A stretch of 64,000 nt of DNA from an uncultured Candidatus Binatia bacterium (GTDB lineage Bacteria; Desulfobacterota; Binatia; Bin18), in contig OY282457.1 in NCBI GenBank assembly GCA_958296235.1, positions 2,421,684 through 2,485,683 on the forward strand. The letters run 5' to 3'. How positions within the stretch are numbered: the stretch's first letter is position 1; every line of letters begins with the position of its first letter. The position numbers and the translations under genes are program-made. Below, one piece after another: positions 1 through 8,663 of the stretch. The notes beneath the pieces are model-generated. The model had not been told where the DNA came from, searched no databases, and worked only from the letters and a program-made list of their open reading frames with translations.

Positions 1-154
1 CCAAGGGCTGCTCATTCGTTTCCGGCCGCAGGTGAGGCCACTGGTGGAGCGGGCGCTGGACAGCCCACTGGAAGAAATCGGAAGTTTTGCGCCGCTCGCC
101 GATATCAGAGCCATGCAGCACGCCCATTTATCTGTCCGACTTTTTAGTAGCTAG
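1..154 (+). CDS. C-terminal end of an unidentified protein (5' truncated)
   Basis: An open frame enters from the left edge (codon phase starting at base 2) and stops at TAG 152-154. The visible 50 residues include a charged, leucine-rich stretch (VRPLVERALDSPLEEIGSF). I do not recognise the family from so little sequence. It is followed by 63 bases and then a tRNA gene. It could be a chance open frame, but amino-acid composition and codon use look like coding sequence. Confidence 0.45.
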   Translation, partial: QGLLIRFRPQVRPLVERALDSPLEEIGSFAPLADIRAMQHAHLSVRLFSS

Positions 155-217
155 GGCCTGTCCAGAGGCTTGTCTGGAGGCCGGACTATGGGGTAGTATC
201 CCCCCGTATTTTTCTGC

Positions 218-291
218 GCCCCCGTAGCTCAGGAGGATAGAGCGCCGGATTCCTAATCCGGGTGTCGTGCGTTCGAATCGCGCCGGGGGCA
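218..291 (+). tRNA. tRNA-Arg, anticodon CCU
   Basis: A full cloverleaf can be drawn. The acceptor stem pairs 218-224 (GCCCCCG) with 284-290 (CGGGGGC), with discriminator A at 291. The D arm is GCUC/GAGC. The anticodon stem CCGGA/UCCGG encloses loop UUCCUAA, giving anticodon CCU (reads AGG). The variable loop is 5 nt, and the T arm contains UUCGAAU. The 3' CCA is not encoded, so it must be added after transcription. Confidence 0.96.
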
Positions 292-450
292 GTTTAATGA
301 GCGGGCGTATGCGGGTTGCCGCAAAGCGGGTGGTAATTGTCTGGTCCGTATTCTGCCTATTTAGCGTATGAGATCTTTATTATTTCCTCGGAGAGGACTA
401 GAATCTCTGCTGTTCTCATGCTCCTAGTGTAAGGACTAAGGGAGGACGCC

Positions 451-747
451 ATGACATTCAAAGAAGGGGAGCGGGTTCTAATACCTTGCGACGCGCAGCC
501 TGGGGCCTTCTCAACCGAGTATCTCGTGAATATCACAATGGACGATGGAGTCCTCTCGGGCTTTGTCCGTAAAGAGTTCGTCCTTGTGGAGGAGGACGCT
601 CCCTCATATGTCGAAGGTCGAATAGTAAAGATCGAGCCAACAGCGGTTGTCGTTCGATTACCTGGTTCGTTTTTCACAGTCGCTGCTGGAACAGCAGAAC
701 TGACCCCAGAATGGGCTGAGGCAAATCTTGCGACCGCCACTGCATGA
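451..747 (+). CDS. Small hypothetical protein upstream of dcd
   Basis: This is a 98-residue acidic protein that I do not recognise. It has no signal peptide, transmembrane segment or cysteine cluster. The sequence alternates short beta-like stretches (ERVLIPCDAQ, YLVNITMDDG, EGRIVKIEPTAVVVRLPG), suggesting a small beta-barrel or SH3-like fold, but that is only an impression. A strong ribosome site (GGGAGGACGCC) precedes the ATG. Its TGA at 745-747 is directly followed by an ATG in frame with dCTP deaminase, so the two are probably one transcript. No function is assigned. Confidence 0.7.
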   Translation: MTFKEGERVLIPCDAQPGAFSTEYLVNITMDDGVLSGFVRKEFVLVEEDAPSYVEGRIVKIEPTAVVVRLPGSFFTVAAGTAELTPEWAEANLATATA

Positions 748-777
748 ATGGGTGCGAGTGGCTGGGCCGAGAGTAGT

Positions 778-1374
778 ATGATCCTATCTCAGCCAGAAAT
801 ACGAAAAGCATTAGCGGACGGCCATATTGGTTTTGATCCCCCTCTGGAGGCAAAACAGTGGGGACATGCCGGCGTCGATTTACGACTTGGATTCCGGTTC
901 ACCAAGCTACGTGATATCGGGAATATCAAAGTGCCAGTTGCAGAAGGCTTGAAAGAGATCAGCCGGCTGAGGCCATGGGATTCTAAAGAGCTGAAGGAAT
1001 TCGATGAGCTTGGGAAACGTGAGACGTATACTATAGACCCAGGCGAGTTTGTTCTCAGCATGACCTACGAAACGGTCAAAATTCCCAAAAACATGATCGC
1101 CCTTATTGAGGGCCGGAGCACGTATGCTCGCGTCGGGCTTAGTATGCATCAAACCGCTCCATGGATTCAGCCCGGCTTCGATGGTCCTATCATTCTTGAG
1201 ATGATGAATAATGGACCGTTTCATATCGAATTGACCCCGAAAGATGATCGCCCGTGTCAACTCACTTTCTTCCAACTGACCTCGGAGTTGAGTGAAGATC
1301 TCGCCTATGGAGCGCAGCCCGCCGATGTCTATCAACATCAGAGGCAGCCATTCCCACAACAAAAGGATCGATAA
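778..1374 (+). CDS. dcd: dCTP deaminase
   Basis: It deaminates dCTP to dUTP, supplying the dUMP route to thymidylate in the cytosol. The frame is open from 748, but family proteins begin MILS, so the ATG at 778 is preferred; this gives 198 residues, the usual length. The family core GRSTYARVGL lies near residue 112. The conserved Glu that acts as general base follows near residue 141 in the segment IILEMMNN. The sequence HQTAPWIQPGFDGP between them matches the substrate-binding region. It follows a small unknown gene with which it is probably cotranscribed. Confidence 0.9.
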   Translation: MILSQPEIRKALADGHIGFDPPLEAKQWGHAGVDLRLGFRFTKLRDIGNIKVPVAEGLKEISRLRPWDSKELKEFDELGKRETYTIDPGEFVLSMTYETVKIPKNMIALIEGRSTYARVGLSMHQTAPWIQPGFDGPIILEMMNNGPFHIELTPKDDRPCQLTFFQLTSELSEDLAYGAQPADVYQHQRQPFPQQKDR

Positions 1375-1383
1375 TTAGTACTA

Positions 1384-2547
1384 ATGCGTGAAAGTCGGCG
1401 GATGCGGGAGGTCCAGACGCCGATCATTCCGGTGATTGCTGAACTCATCCGCGCGCACCCCGGGACGGTTTCTCTGGGCCAAGGCGTGGCCTACTACGGC
1501 CCGCCGCCTGAGGCGCTCGAAGCGGTCCAGCAGTTTCAGGCCGACCCGGCCAACCATAAATACACCCTCGTCCAGGGTATTGACCCGCTCTTGGAGGTGA
1601 TTCGCCACAAGCTGCTGGAGGAGAACGGTATCGCCCTGGCTGAAACGCAGCGTATCGTCGTGACGGCCGGGGGCAATATGGCGTTTATGAATGCGCTGCT
1701 GGCAATCGCCGACCCGGGCGATCAAATTATTTTGCAACTGCCGTATTACTTCAACCATGAGATGGCAATCAGCATGGTCAATTGCGAGGCCGTGTGCGTG
1801 CCGACCGACGCGCGCTATCAGCTTCAACTCGATGCGATCAGAAACGCGATTACCGACCGCACGCGCGCCATTGTGACCATATCGCCCAATAACCCCGCTG
1901 GTGTGGTGTATGCCGAGTCAGACCTGCGGGCGGTGAATGCCCTCTGTCGGGAGGCCGGCCTGTATCACATCAGCGACGAAGCCTATGAGTATTTCACCTA
2001 CGACGGCGCGCGCCATTTCTCGCCGGGGTCCATCGCGGACAGTAGCGAGTACACAATCTCCCTGTACTCGCTGTCCAAAGCCTACGGGTTTGCGAGCTGG
2101 CGCATCGGCTGGATGGTCGCGCCGGACCACCTGTATACGGCGATCAAAAAGGCCCAGGATACGATCCTGATCTGCCCGCCGGTCGTCTCGCAATACGCCG
2201 CGGTCGCGGCGATGCAGGTCGGGTCAGCCTACTGTCGTGAAAAACTCGGGACGATGGCCGCGACCCGCCGGATCATACAGCGCAGCCTGAACGAGTTGGG
2301 TGAGCTGCTCACCCTGCCCCGGTCCGACGGCGCGTTCTACTTCCTGCTGCGGGTGCGCACGGATATGGATGCCATAACGCTGGCGGAGCGCTTGATCCGA
2401 GAACACCACGTCGCGGTGATTCCCAGTACGGCGTTCGGTGTCACCGAGGGGTGCTCCCTGCGCGTAGCCTACGGAGCGTTGAGCGAAGAGGTGGCTGCCG
2501 AGGCTGTCGGGCGGCTTTCACGGGGGCTGTGTCACATCTTGCAGTAG
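1384..2547 (+). CDS. PLP-dependent aminotransferase, class I/II
   Basis: This is a 387-residue fold-type I aminotransferase of the aspartate aminotransferase superfamily. Visible marks are NNPAG (about 169-173), the cofactor-contacting Asp in SDEAYEYF (about 197) and the Schiff-base lysine in SLSKAYGFASWRIG (Lys about 232). A C-terminal arginine in the segment LRVAYG probably binds the substrate carboxylate. The substrate cannot be told from sequence; aspartate, aromatic or branched-chain amino acids are all possible. It starts nine bases after dcd, so it is likely in the same transcript. An alternative ATG lies at 1402. Confidence 0.85.
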   Translation: MRESRRMREVQTPIIPVIAELIRAHPGTVSLGQGVAYYGPPPEALEAVQQFQADPANHKYTLVQGIDPLLEVIRHKLLEENGIALAETQRIVVTAGGNMAFMNALLAIADPGDQIILQLPYYFNHEMAISMVNCEAVCVPTDARYQLQLDAIRNAITDRTRAIVTISPNNPAGVVYAESDLRAVNALCREAGLYHISDEAYEYFTYDGARHFSPGSIADSSEYTISLYSLSKAYGFASWRIGWMVAPDHLYTAIKKAQDTILICPPVVSQYAAVAAMQVGSAYCREKLGTMAATRRIIQRSLNELGELLTLPRSDGAFYFLLRVRTDMDAITLAERLIREHHVAVIPSTAFGVTEGCSLRVAYGALSEEVAAEAVGRLSRGLCHILQ

Positions 2548-2656
2548 CCGCCTGCCCTCTTGAGCCAAATCTTCCACACGATATGTTGAGTCCCGACATC
2601 CTGATACCGTTGGCGCGTTTTCGATTAGCTGGAAATGTACGAGAGGACATACCATT

Positions 2657-3817
2657 ATGCGAGCAGGCTTTCATGTGATGGACAGCGATCTCCACGTTAT
2701 TGAAAACGGCGAGGTGTATGAGAAATATCTCGACGAGAAATACCGCGATAAGAAACCCCGCTACCTGGGTTGGAGTCCGACCAATTTTCCGCACTGGGAG
2801 GTCCAGGGACAGATGATTCCTCCGTGGGCACAGTCCGCCGAAGTGGTAAAAGCCCAGGAATATCTCGATAAACCCACCGAGCACATCTACAAGTCGGTCC
2901 GTGAGCGGAAGTACGAGCCGGCTTCCACTCTTGAGGCTATGGACGCCGAAGGTATTGACGTGGGGATCGTCTACCGCACATTTGCCCACATGGTTGTCTC
3001 CATCGATGCTTTGGAGCCCGCCTATGCCACGGCCTATTGCGCGGCGTTCAACGATTGGCTGGCCGATTACTGTCAGACCGACACGCGGCGTCTCAAGGCG
3101 GCCGCGATTGTCTCCTTACACGACCCTGAGCTGGCGGCGGCAGAGGCGCGCCGGGCCGTAGAAGACAAAGGCCACGTTGCCGTTGTTCTGCTGCCCATGC
3201 CCTGCAACGGACGCTATTTCAACGCGCCCGAGTGTGACGTGTTGTGGAAAGAAGTCGCCCGGCTGAACGTCCCCCTGGCTTTCCACGGAACGAGCGGCGG
3301 GGCTTCTCAGGATTACGCCAGCAATCGCTATCGGGGCCATCCGAATTTCCGCACGCTGAATCATTCGTCCGCCTTTCCCATGGAACTCATGCTGGCTATG
3401 GGCGCGATGACCGTGGGCGGCGTGCTTGAGCGTTTTCCCGATCTGCGGGTCGGTTTTCTGGAAGGCAATTGTGGCTGGCTGCCGTGGTGGCTGGACCGTC
3501 TGGACGATCAGTGGGAGAAGTACGGCGGCGGCGAGGAAATCAAACTCTCGGCCAAGCCGAGTGAGTATTTCAAGCGCCAGTGCTTTATTGGGACGGACGT
3601 CGACGAAGAGTTGTTAGCGGTCACGGTTGATAAAATCGGCGACGACAATATTGTCATGTCGGTCGATTATCCCCATGCCGACGGCCCCTTCCCGAACGGG
3701 ATTAAAGAGTTTCTTGAGCTGCCTGGGGTCGGACTGGACTCCAAGCGCAAAATCATGTGGAAGAACTGCCTCCGCCTGTACGACTTTGACGAAAAGAAGA
3801 TTCTGGGCGGGGAGTGA
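2657..3817 (+). CDS. Amidohydrolase-2 family metal-dependent hydrolase
   Basis: A 386-residue TIM-barrel hydrolase of the amidohydrolase-2 (ACMSD-like) family. The N-terminal DSDLHV gives the D-x-H metal pair of this family. LAFHGTSGG (about 210) carries the next histidine, and SVDYPHADG (about 335) has the late catalytic aspartate. The segment GNCGWLPWWLDRLD is typical of members acting on cyclic or aromatic acids, as decarboxylases or hydrolases, but the substrate is unknown. AGAGAGGA upstream is a plausible ribosome site. A second, divergent member of the same superfamily lies at 32537-33562. Confidence 0.82.
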   Translation: MRAGFHVMDSDLHVIENGEVYEKYLDEKYRDKKPRYLGWSPTNFPHWEVQGQMIPPWAQSAEVVKAQEYLDKPTEHIYKSVRERKYEPASTLEAMDAEGIDVGIVYRTFAHMVVSIDALEPAYATAYCAAFNDWLADYCQTDTRRLKAAAIVSLHDPELAAAEARRAVEDKGHVAVVLLPMPCNGRYFNAPECDVLWKEVARLNVPLAFHGTSGGASQDYASNRYRGHPNFRTLNHSSAFPMELMLAMGAMTVGGVLERFPDLRVGFLEGNCGWLPWWLDRLDDQWEKYGGGEEIKLSAKPSEYFKRQCFIGTDVDEELLAVTVDKIGDDNIVMSVDYPHADGPFPNGIKEFLELPGVGLDSKRKIMWKNCLRLYDFDEKKILGGE

Positions 3818-3826
3818 CTCAGTAGC

Positions 3827-3972
3827 CTAGCGCGTTTCACGGTCAGCTCTAGCTAGAGAGGGCTCCCGTCATGCCGGACCTGATCCGACATCCAGAGGCC
3901 GGGGGCTGGGGGCCTGGATTCCTGCCTTCGCAGGAATGACGGATGGCTGCACTGCATCGTAAAACGCGCTAG
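3827..3972 (+). repeat. 146-bp intergenic inverted-repeat element
   Basis: Terminal arms are CTAGCGCGTTT at 3827 and AAAACGCGCTAG ending at 3972, in inverted orientation. Inside are two further arms of an imperfect palindrome: GTCATGCCGGACCTGATCC and, inverted, TTCGCAGGAATGACGG. This resembles the interspersed REP-like sequences common in environmental proteobacterial genomes. The right arm contains the glcF stop codon (3969-3971). Nothing else is seen in this gap. Confidence 0.7.
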
Positions 3973-5228
3973 TCTTCATATGCCCCGGCCAGCAGGTCAA
4001 TGGTATGGACGGCGGTAATCGGCAGCCCACTCTGCCGGAGTCCAGCCCGGATCTGCATGAGACAGCCGGGATTGCCGGTTACGACCACATCGGCTTGGGT
4101 GGCCTGAATATGCCCGACTTTCCGCTCCAGCAGCCGGGCCGCCATCTCCGGTTGGGTCAGATTATACGTACCGGCACTGCCGCAGCACCAGTCCGATTCG
4201 GGTAAGTTGGTCAGCTCCAGCCCAGGAATGGCCCGCAGCAGAGCGCGGGGTTGTTCACGCACCCCTTGTCCGTGCGCCAAGTGGCAGGCGTCGTGGTAGG
4301 TTGCCTTGGCCCGCACTTCTCGGGTAGGCGGCCTGAGTGTGAGGCCCCCCACGAACTCGGCCACATCCTTCATTTTTTCCGTGAGGCGGGCCGCCTTGTC
4401 CCGGTAGGCAGGGTCGTCTTTGAACAACTCGCCGTATTCCTTCATCATCGCGCCGCAGCCGGCCGCGTTAATGATAAGGGCATCAATATCAAGCTGGTCG
4501 AAGACATCGATATTCCGTTTGGCCAGCGCCAGGGCCGTCTGCTTTTCTCCGTTATGCAGGAGGAGCGCGCCGCAGCAGGACTGGGCCTTGGGAATAAGGA
4601 CCTCACAGCCGTTATGGCGCAGCACCTTCACCGTGGCCTGGTTGGTCGCCCCAAAGACCGTAGACATGACGCAGCCCGACAGCACGGCAACGGTGTGGCG
4701 TTTTTCACCAATGGCGGGGTAGTGCTCCAGGAGTGGCGAGGCAGAGACGCTGCCACGTTCCGGTAGGAGCCCGAACCAATAGCGCAGTGTCGCGGGTATG
4801 GCTTCAGCGCGCGCAAAACGCGCCAGGCCAAGGGCGGCGCCGACTTTGAGGAAGAGCGCAAAGACGCGCGCCCCCCAGGGGTTGGGGAAGGTCTTGTTCA
4901 TGAGCCAGCGCTTTCCGCGCTCCAGCACAGGCCGGCGATAGTGCTCCTCGATAAAGGGCCGGGCGCCTTCGATGAGCGCTCCATATTGCACCCCGGACGG
5001 ACAGGCGGTTTCACACGCCCGACACCCCAGGCACAGATCAAGATGTTGCACGACTTCGTCGTTGAGCTGCGCGTGTCCCTCTTGCAGGGCGCGCATCAGC
5101 ACGATGCGTCCCCTGGGCGAGTCTGTCTCCGTACCCAATTCGACATAGGTCGGACATGAGGCCAGGCACAACCCACAGTGCACGCAGTCAAAAAACTTTT
5201 CGTGATCGACAAAAGAGGGGTTTTCCAT
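3969..5228 (-). CDS. glcF: Glycolate oxidase iron-sulfur subunit
   Basis: A 419-residue electron-transfer subunit that pairs with GlcD and GlcE to oxidise glycolate to glyoxylate at the membrane. Two ferredoxin motifs, CVHCGLCLASCP (about 16-27) and CLGCRACETACP (about 66-77), bind 4Fe-4S clusters. Two cysteine-rich CCG domains follow, with SCCGALLLHNGEK near 218 and WCCGSAGTYNL near 346. It is the last gene of a minus-strand run glcD-glcE-glcF. Its stop codon is formed within an inverted-repeat arm. A lactate or other 2-hydroxyacid substrate cannot be excluded. Confidence 0.92.
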   Translation of the reverse strand: MENPSFVDHEKFFDCVHCGLCLASCPTYVELGTETDSPRGRIVLMRALQEGHAQLNDEVVQHLDLCLGCRACETACPSGVQYGALIEGARPFIEEHYRRPVLERGKRWLMNKTFPNPWGARVFALFLKVGAALGLARFARAEAIPATLRYWFGLLPERGSVSASPLLEHYPAIGEKRHTVAVLSGCVMSTVFGATNQATVKVLRHNGCEVLIPKAQSCCGALLLHNGEKQTALALAKRNIDVFDQLDIDALIINAAGCGAMMKEYGELFKDDPAYRDKAARLTEKMKDVAEFVGGLTLRPPTREVRAKATYHDACHLAHGQGVREQPRALLRAIPGLELTNLPESDWCCGSAGTYNLTQPEMAARLLERKVGHIQATQADVVVTGNPGCLMQIRAGLRQSGLPITAVHTIDLLAGAYED

Positions 5229-5273
5229 AGGGAGCGCCGCGCCTTATCACATGTGTTTCGTCAAACGCCTTGC

Positions 5274-6557
5274 CTAGAGGCCGCCAACAAAGCGACCGGG
5301 GTTCAAAATACCCTTGGGGTCCAGGGTTTCTTTGAGTCGCTGCATAAGCGGAAACGCCTTGCCCACGGTGCCCCAGACATTTGCCCGTTCCTTGAGCGCC
5401 GAGGGGATCTCTTCCACGACGGCAAAACCGTTGTTGCCGGTTGCGTGGACGCGTATCCAGTCAACAAGAGCCAGGAGCTGGTCGTCGGGGACAGCCTCTC
5501 CTCCAAAAGCCGTATACAGGATGCCGTTCCCGGCCCGGGCCAGGAAACGGACCGGAGCGTGCCGCCGCCGGGCTTCGGCGGCCAGGTCGGCACAGAACGT
5601 CGCCAACTGGGTTGGCTGAAGGCTGACTTTACACCGGAGCGTCGCCGGGCCGGACACCGGGAAATCCCGCAGGGCCTGAGAGAGCGTCTGCGCCTCGTCG
5701 ACACTCAACTCTTCGATGACACTGGCGTCATCCCCAAGGACATCCCGCAGGTGGCTGCGCTGATCGTCGATTTCCTCCTGCATCCCGGCAAAGCCGACGA
5801 AGAGACGATAGACCCCCTCGTCCCCGCTTTGGTCTCCGAGCGACGGGAGTGGAGAAAAATTGGCCAGTTCCAGGAAAAAGGGCTGCATGTCCGAGCCGGT
5901 CAATTTCAGCGCGGCTTCTCCCGCTTTTTCAGGCGAGGAGAACGATAAGGCGAGCGTTGTTTGGACTTCGGGTCGAGGCCGGATCATAAAGGTCGCCTCA
6001 ACGATAACGCCGAGCGTCCCGAACGACCCGCAGTAGAGTTTCGGCAGGTCATAGCCGGCCACGTTTTTCACGACCTGCCCGCCGCCCTTAATCAGCGTCC
6101 CATCCGCGCGCACGACTTTGATGCCGATCAGAAAATCGCGGACTGTGCCTTGGGAGAATCGGACGGGGCCATTGAGATTGGCGGCAATGACTCCGCCGAC
6201 CGTGGCCCGCTCTGGACAGGGCGGGTCGAGCGGCAGCCATTGGCCGTTCTCTCCGAGAATAGCCTGGAGTTGGGCCAGAGACAGGCCGGCCCCGACGGTG
6301 ATGGTCATATCGGTCGGCTGGTAGTCGACAACCGTGCTGAGCGCGGTTGTACACAGGGCCTGCTCGTATCGTTTCGGTACGCCGCCCACATGAAGAAACG
6401 CGCCGTGCCCCACCGGGCTGATGGCGCGGTCGTGTTCATGCGCCTCTTTGAGCCGGCGGGAGACTTCGTCAACCGACGCGGGATAGACCACCGTCTCGGG
6501 CGCCTGCCCGTCGATGATGAACTGGGAGGATGGCGGACGACCTGCGGCCTGCGTCAT
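5274..6557 (-). CDS. glcE: Glycolate oxidase FAD-binding subunit GlcE
   Basis: A 427-residue flavoprotein of the FAD_binding_4 (VAO/PCMH) superfamily. The FAD-binding segments TVGAGLSLAQLQ and ERATVGGVIAANLNGP lie in the first 140 residues. VKNVAGYDLPKLYCGSFGTLG (about 183) is the characteristic GlcE block. It is shorter than GlcD and has the GlcE-type C-terminus ending in LKETLDPKGILNPGRF. It lies between glcF and glcD with 45-base gaps, consistent with one operon and a heterotrimeric complex. Confidence 0.92.
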   Translation of the reverse strand: MTQAAGRPPSSQFIIDGQAPETVVYPASVDEVSRRLKEAHEHDRAISPVGHGAFLHVGGVPKRYEQALCTTALSTVVDYQPTDMTITVGAGLSLAQLQAILGENGQWLPLDPPCPERATVGGVIAANLNGPVRFSQGTVRDFLIGIKVVRADGTLIKGGGQVVKNVAGYDLPKLYCGSFGTLGVIVEATFMIRPRPEVQTTLALSFSSPEKAGEAALKLTGSDMQPFFLELANFSPLPSLGDQSGDEGVYRLFVGFAGMQEEIDDQRSHLRDVLGDDASVIEELSVDEAQTLSQALRDFPVSGPATLRCKVSLQPTQLATFCADLAAEARRRHAPVRFLARAGNGILYTAFGGEAVPDDQLLALVDWIRVHATGNNGFAVVEEIPSALKERANVWGTVGKAFPLMQRLKETLDPKGILNPGRFVGGL

Positions 6558-6602
6558 TGTCTGGCTTTCTCTCCAATACTCTTTATAGCCGGCTATAGTA
6601 GG

Positions 6603-8027
6603 CTAGAGCGGGACCTGGCGGCGGGGCGTTGTCACGTCAATACAGCCACCCGGTGTCGGGATAATTTTATTGGGATTACACAGATTGGCCGGATTAAAAA
6701 CGGACCGGAGCTGGGTCATAACCATCAGATCTTCGGGGCTGAAGATGAGCGGCATCTGGCCCATCTTTTCGACGCCAATACCGTGCTCGCCGGTCAGACT
6801 GCCCCCCAAGTCTACACAGGCGTTCAAGATTTCCTTCCCGGCCTGGACCACACGCCGGGTTTCATCTGCATTGCGCTCGTCGTACATCAGGATCGGATGG
6901 ATGTTGCCGTCCCCGGCGTGAAACACATTGGCAATCCGCAGTTGATATTTTTCTGAAACCTCAGTAATCCGCTGCAAAATGTCGGGAACCTTGGTCCGCG
7001 GGACAACGCCATCCTGGGTGCAATAATTTGGAGAGAGGCGGCCAATGGCACCAAAGGCGCGCTTGCGGCTCTTCCAGAGCGCCATCCGCTCCGCGTCATC
7101 CCGAGCGATCCGAACCTCACGGGCCTGATTATGTTTGCAGATCGCCTGAATCCGTTCAGTTTGGGGATCGAGGCTGGCGGCGAGACCATCAATCTCAATA
7201 ATCAAAACCGCTCCGGCGTCGGTTGGGAAGCCAAAATGAAAGGCTTCTTCGATCGCTTGAATAATAAGCGTATCCATCATTTCCAGGGCTGCCGGGACAA
7301 TGCCCGAGGCAATAATGCCGGAGACGGTTTGGGTGGCGTGGTGGACCGACTCAAACACAGCCAGAAATGTTCGGTAGGCCTGCGGCTGGCGGGTGAGTTT
7401 GAGGGCGGCCTGGGTCACAATCCCGAACGTGCCTTCCGCGCCGATGGTAATCCCCCGTAAGTCATAGCCGGGAACGTCCTCGACCGTCCCGCCCAGGGTG
7501 ACGATTTCTCCGTCTGGCAGGACAACTTCCAACCCGAGCACGTGGTTGGTGGTCACGCCGTATTTGAGTGTATGCGGCCCGCCGGAATTTTCCGCTATGT
7601 TGCCGCCGATGGTGCACGCCTGCTGGCTGGACGGGTCGGGGGCATACTGAAAACCCTGCTCTTTCACCGCATTGCTGACCCACAGATTCACCACGCCGGA
7701 CTGGGCCACGACATAGCGATTGAGCAGGTCGATATGGACAATTTTGTTGAGGCGGCTGGTCCCGATCATGACCGGCGCTTCGACCGGCAGGCAGCCCCCA
7801 CTGAGACCGGTCCCGGCCCCGCGCGGGACAAAGGCGATCTTTGCCTTATTGAGAAATTTGACGACCGCCGCCACTTCTTCCGTCGAGTGGGGCAGGACAA
7901 CCAGCTCAGGGACGGCCTTCTCCAGGGTATAGCCGTCGCAGTCGTAGACGGAGCGCGCGCTCTTATGCGCAACCACCCCGTCAGGGCCAACAATGTCATG
8001 CAGTCGATCAAGAACCTGCTGCTCCAT
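6603..8027 (-). CDS. glcD: Glycolate oxidase catalytic subunit GlcD
   Basis: A 474-residue FAD-linked oxidase that removes hydride from glycolate. PRGAGTGLSGGCLP (about 70) and CTIGGNIAENSGGPHTLKYG (about 138) form the FAD site. The C-terminal FAD_oxidase_C domain carries HAGDGNIHPILMYDE and the end block GEHGIGVEKMGQMP, both diagnostic of the GlcD/LldD-like D-2-hydroxyacid dehydrogenases. It is first of glcD-glcE-glcF, downstream of a MaoC gene on the same strand. D-lactate is an alternative substrate, but the three-gene set favours glycolate. Confidence 0.93.
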   Translation of the reverse strand: MEQQVLDRLHDIVGPDGVVAHKSARSVYDCDGYTLEKAVPELVVLPHSTEEVAAVVKFLNKAKIAFVPRGAGTGLSGGCLPVEAPVMIGTSRLNKIVHIDLLNRYVVAQSGVVNLWVSNAVKEQGFQYAPDPSSQQACTIGGNIAENSGGPHTLKYGVTTNHVLGLEVVLPDGEIVTLGGTVEDVPGYDLRGITIGAEGTFGIVTQAALKLTRQPQAYRTFLAVFESVHHATQTVSGIIASGIVPAALEMMDTLIIQAIEEAFHFGFPTDAGAVLIIEIDGLAASLDPQTERIQAICKHNQAREVRIARDDAERMALWKSRKRAFGAIGRLSPNYCTQDGVVPRTKVPDILQRITEVSEKYQLRIANVFHAGDGNIHPILMYDERNADETRRVVQAGKEILNACVDLGGSLTGEHGIGVEKMGQMPLIFSPEDLMVMTQLRSVFNPANLCNPNKIIPTPGGCIDVTTPRRQVPL

Positions 8028-8053
8028 GCGCGCTCCTTCCTCGTTCCCGGCGG

Positions 8054-8503
8054 CTATGCTGGCCGGCGGCGGATCATGCGTTTGACGGTATACTCAAGGA
8101 GGACCGTGTCCGCTTGATTACGGACCTGGGTAAGCGAGGTGACAACCCCACGGTCGGGCTTTGAGGTCTCGCGTTTCCCAAGAATGCGGACTGTGGCCCG
8201 GACGGTATCTCCGCAGCGCAGGGGCGCCGGGATGTTCATGGCTTCAATACCGAGCAGGGCCATACCGCCCTTGGCCATGCCGGACTGCACGGTCAGGCCC
8301 TCGGCCAGGGCAAAGGTAAACGATCCGGGCGAGATCCGACCTTCAAACAGGCTGTTGTTTTTGACGAACTCCATGTCCATGAATAAGGGCTCGTGAAAGC
8401 CGAACAGGTTCACGAAGTTGACGATATCCGCTTCGGTGACTGTGCGCGTTTTCGTCTCGAACTCCGCGCCGACTTCATACTCTTCAAAGTACTCCAGTGC
8501 CAT
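8054..8503 (-). CDS. MaoC-like dehydratase (single hot-dog domain)
   Basis: A 149-residue hot-dog protein. The MaoC pattern appears as a substrate-loop region (FVNLFGFHEPLFMD) and ISPGSFTFALAEGL in place of the more usual histidine-containing hydratase stretch. The canonical D-x5-H dyad of R-specific enoyl-CoA hydratases is not clearly present, so hydratase activity is uncertain. It is 26 bases upstream of glcD on the same strand and may be cotranscribed with it. Confidence 0.75.
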   Translation of the reverse strand: MALEYFEEYEVGAEFETKTRTVTEADIVNFVNLFGFHEPLFMDMEFVKNNSLFEGRISPGSFTFALAEGLTVQSGMAKGGMALLGIEAMNIPAPLRCGDTVRATVRILGKRETSKPDRGVVTSLTQVRNQADTVLLEYTVKRMIRRRPA

Positions 8504-8570
8504 ATCGTTTCCTCGGGAAAAGCGTCAGCGGGAAGTCTGCGTGCTTATGCCGGAGAAGTCAACCGCGCAG

Positions 8571-8615
8571 AAAGAGTGAACGTGTCATATCGTTTGGAGG
8601 CCACGTCTGCTCTTT
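8571..8615 (-). repeat. Palindromic element, copy 1 of 10
   Basis: Left arm AAAGAGTGAACGTGTC and right arm ending ACGTCTGCTCTTT are imperfect inverted repeats around an 11-base centre. The minus strand carries the motif CCTCCAAA, which sets the orientation. It sits between the divergent maoC (-) and asd (+) genes, so it may lie in the asd leader. Confidence 0.75.
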
Positions 8616-8663
8616 AGGGCGGGGTGTTGACAATTGGTCCGCTCTCGCGTTGTTTTACCCGCT

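Noticed and set aside
218..291. tRNA-Arg as an integration site of a genomic island
   Set aside because: No integrase, no repeated tRNA 3' end and no island-like gene content nearby.
4251..4766. Long plus-strand frames inside glcF, glcE and glcD (also 5178-5948, 5961-6956, 7542-8117)
   Set aside because: They are antisense shadows of GC-rich coding sequence with no family features; the minus-strand genes have diagnostic motifs.
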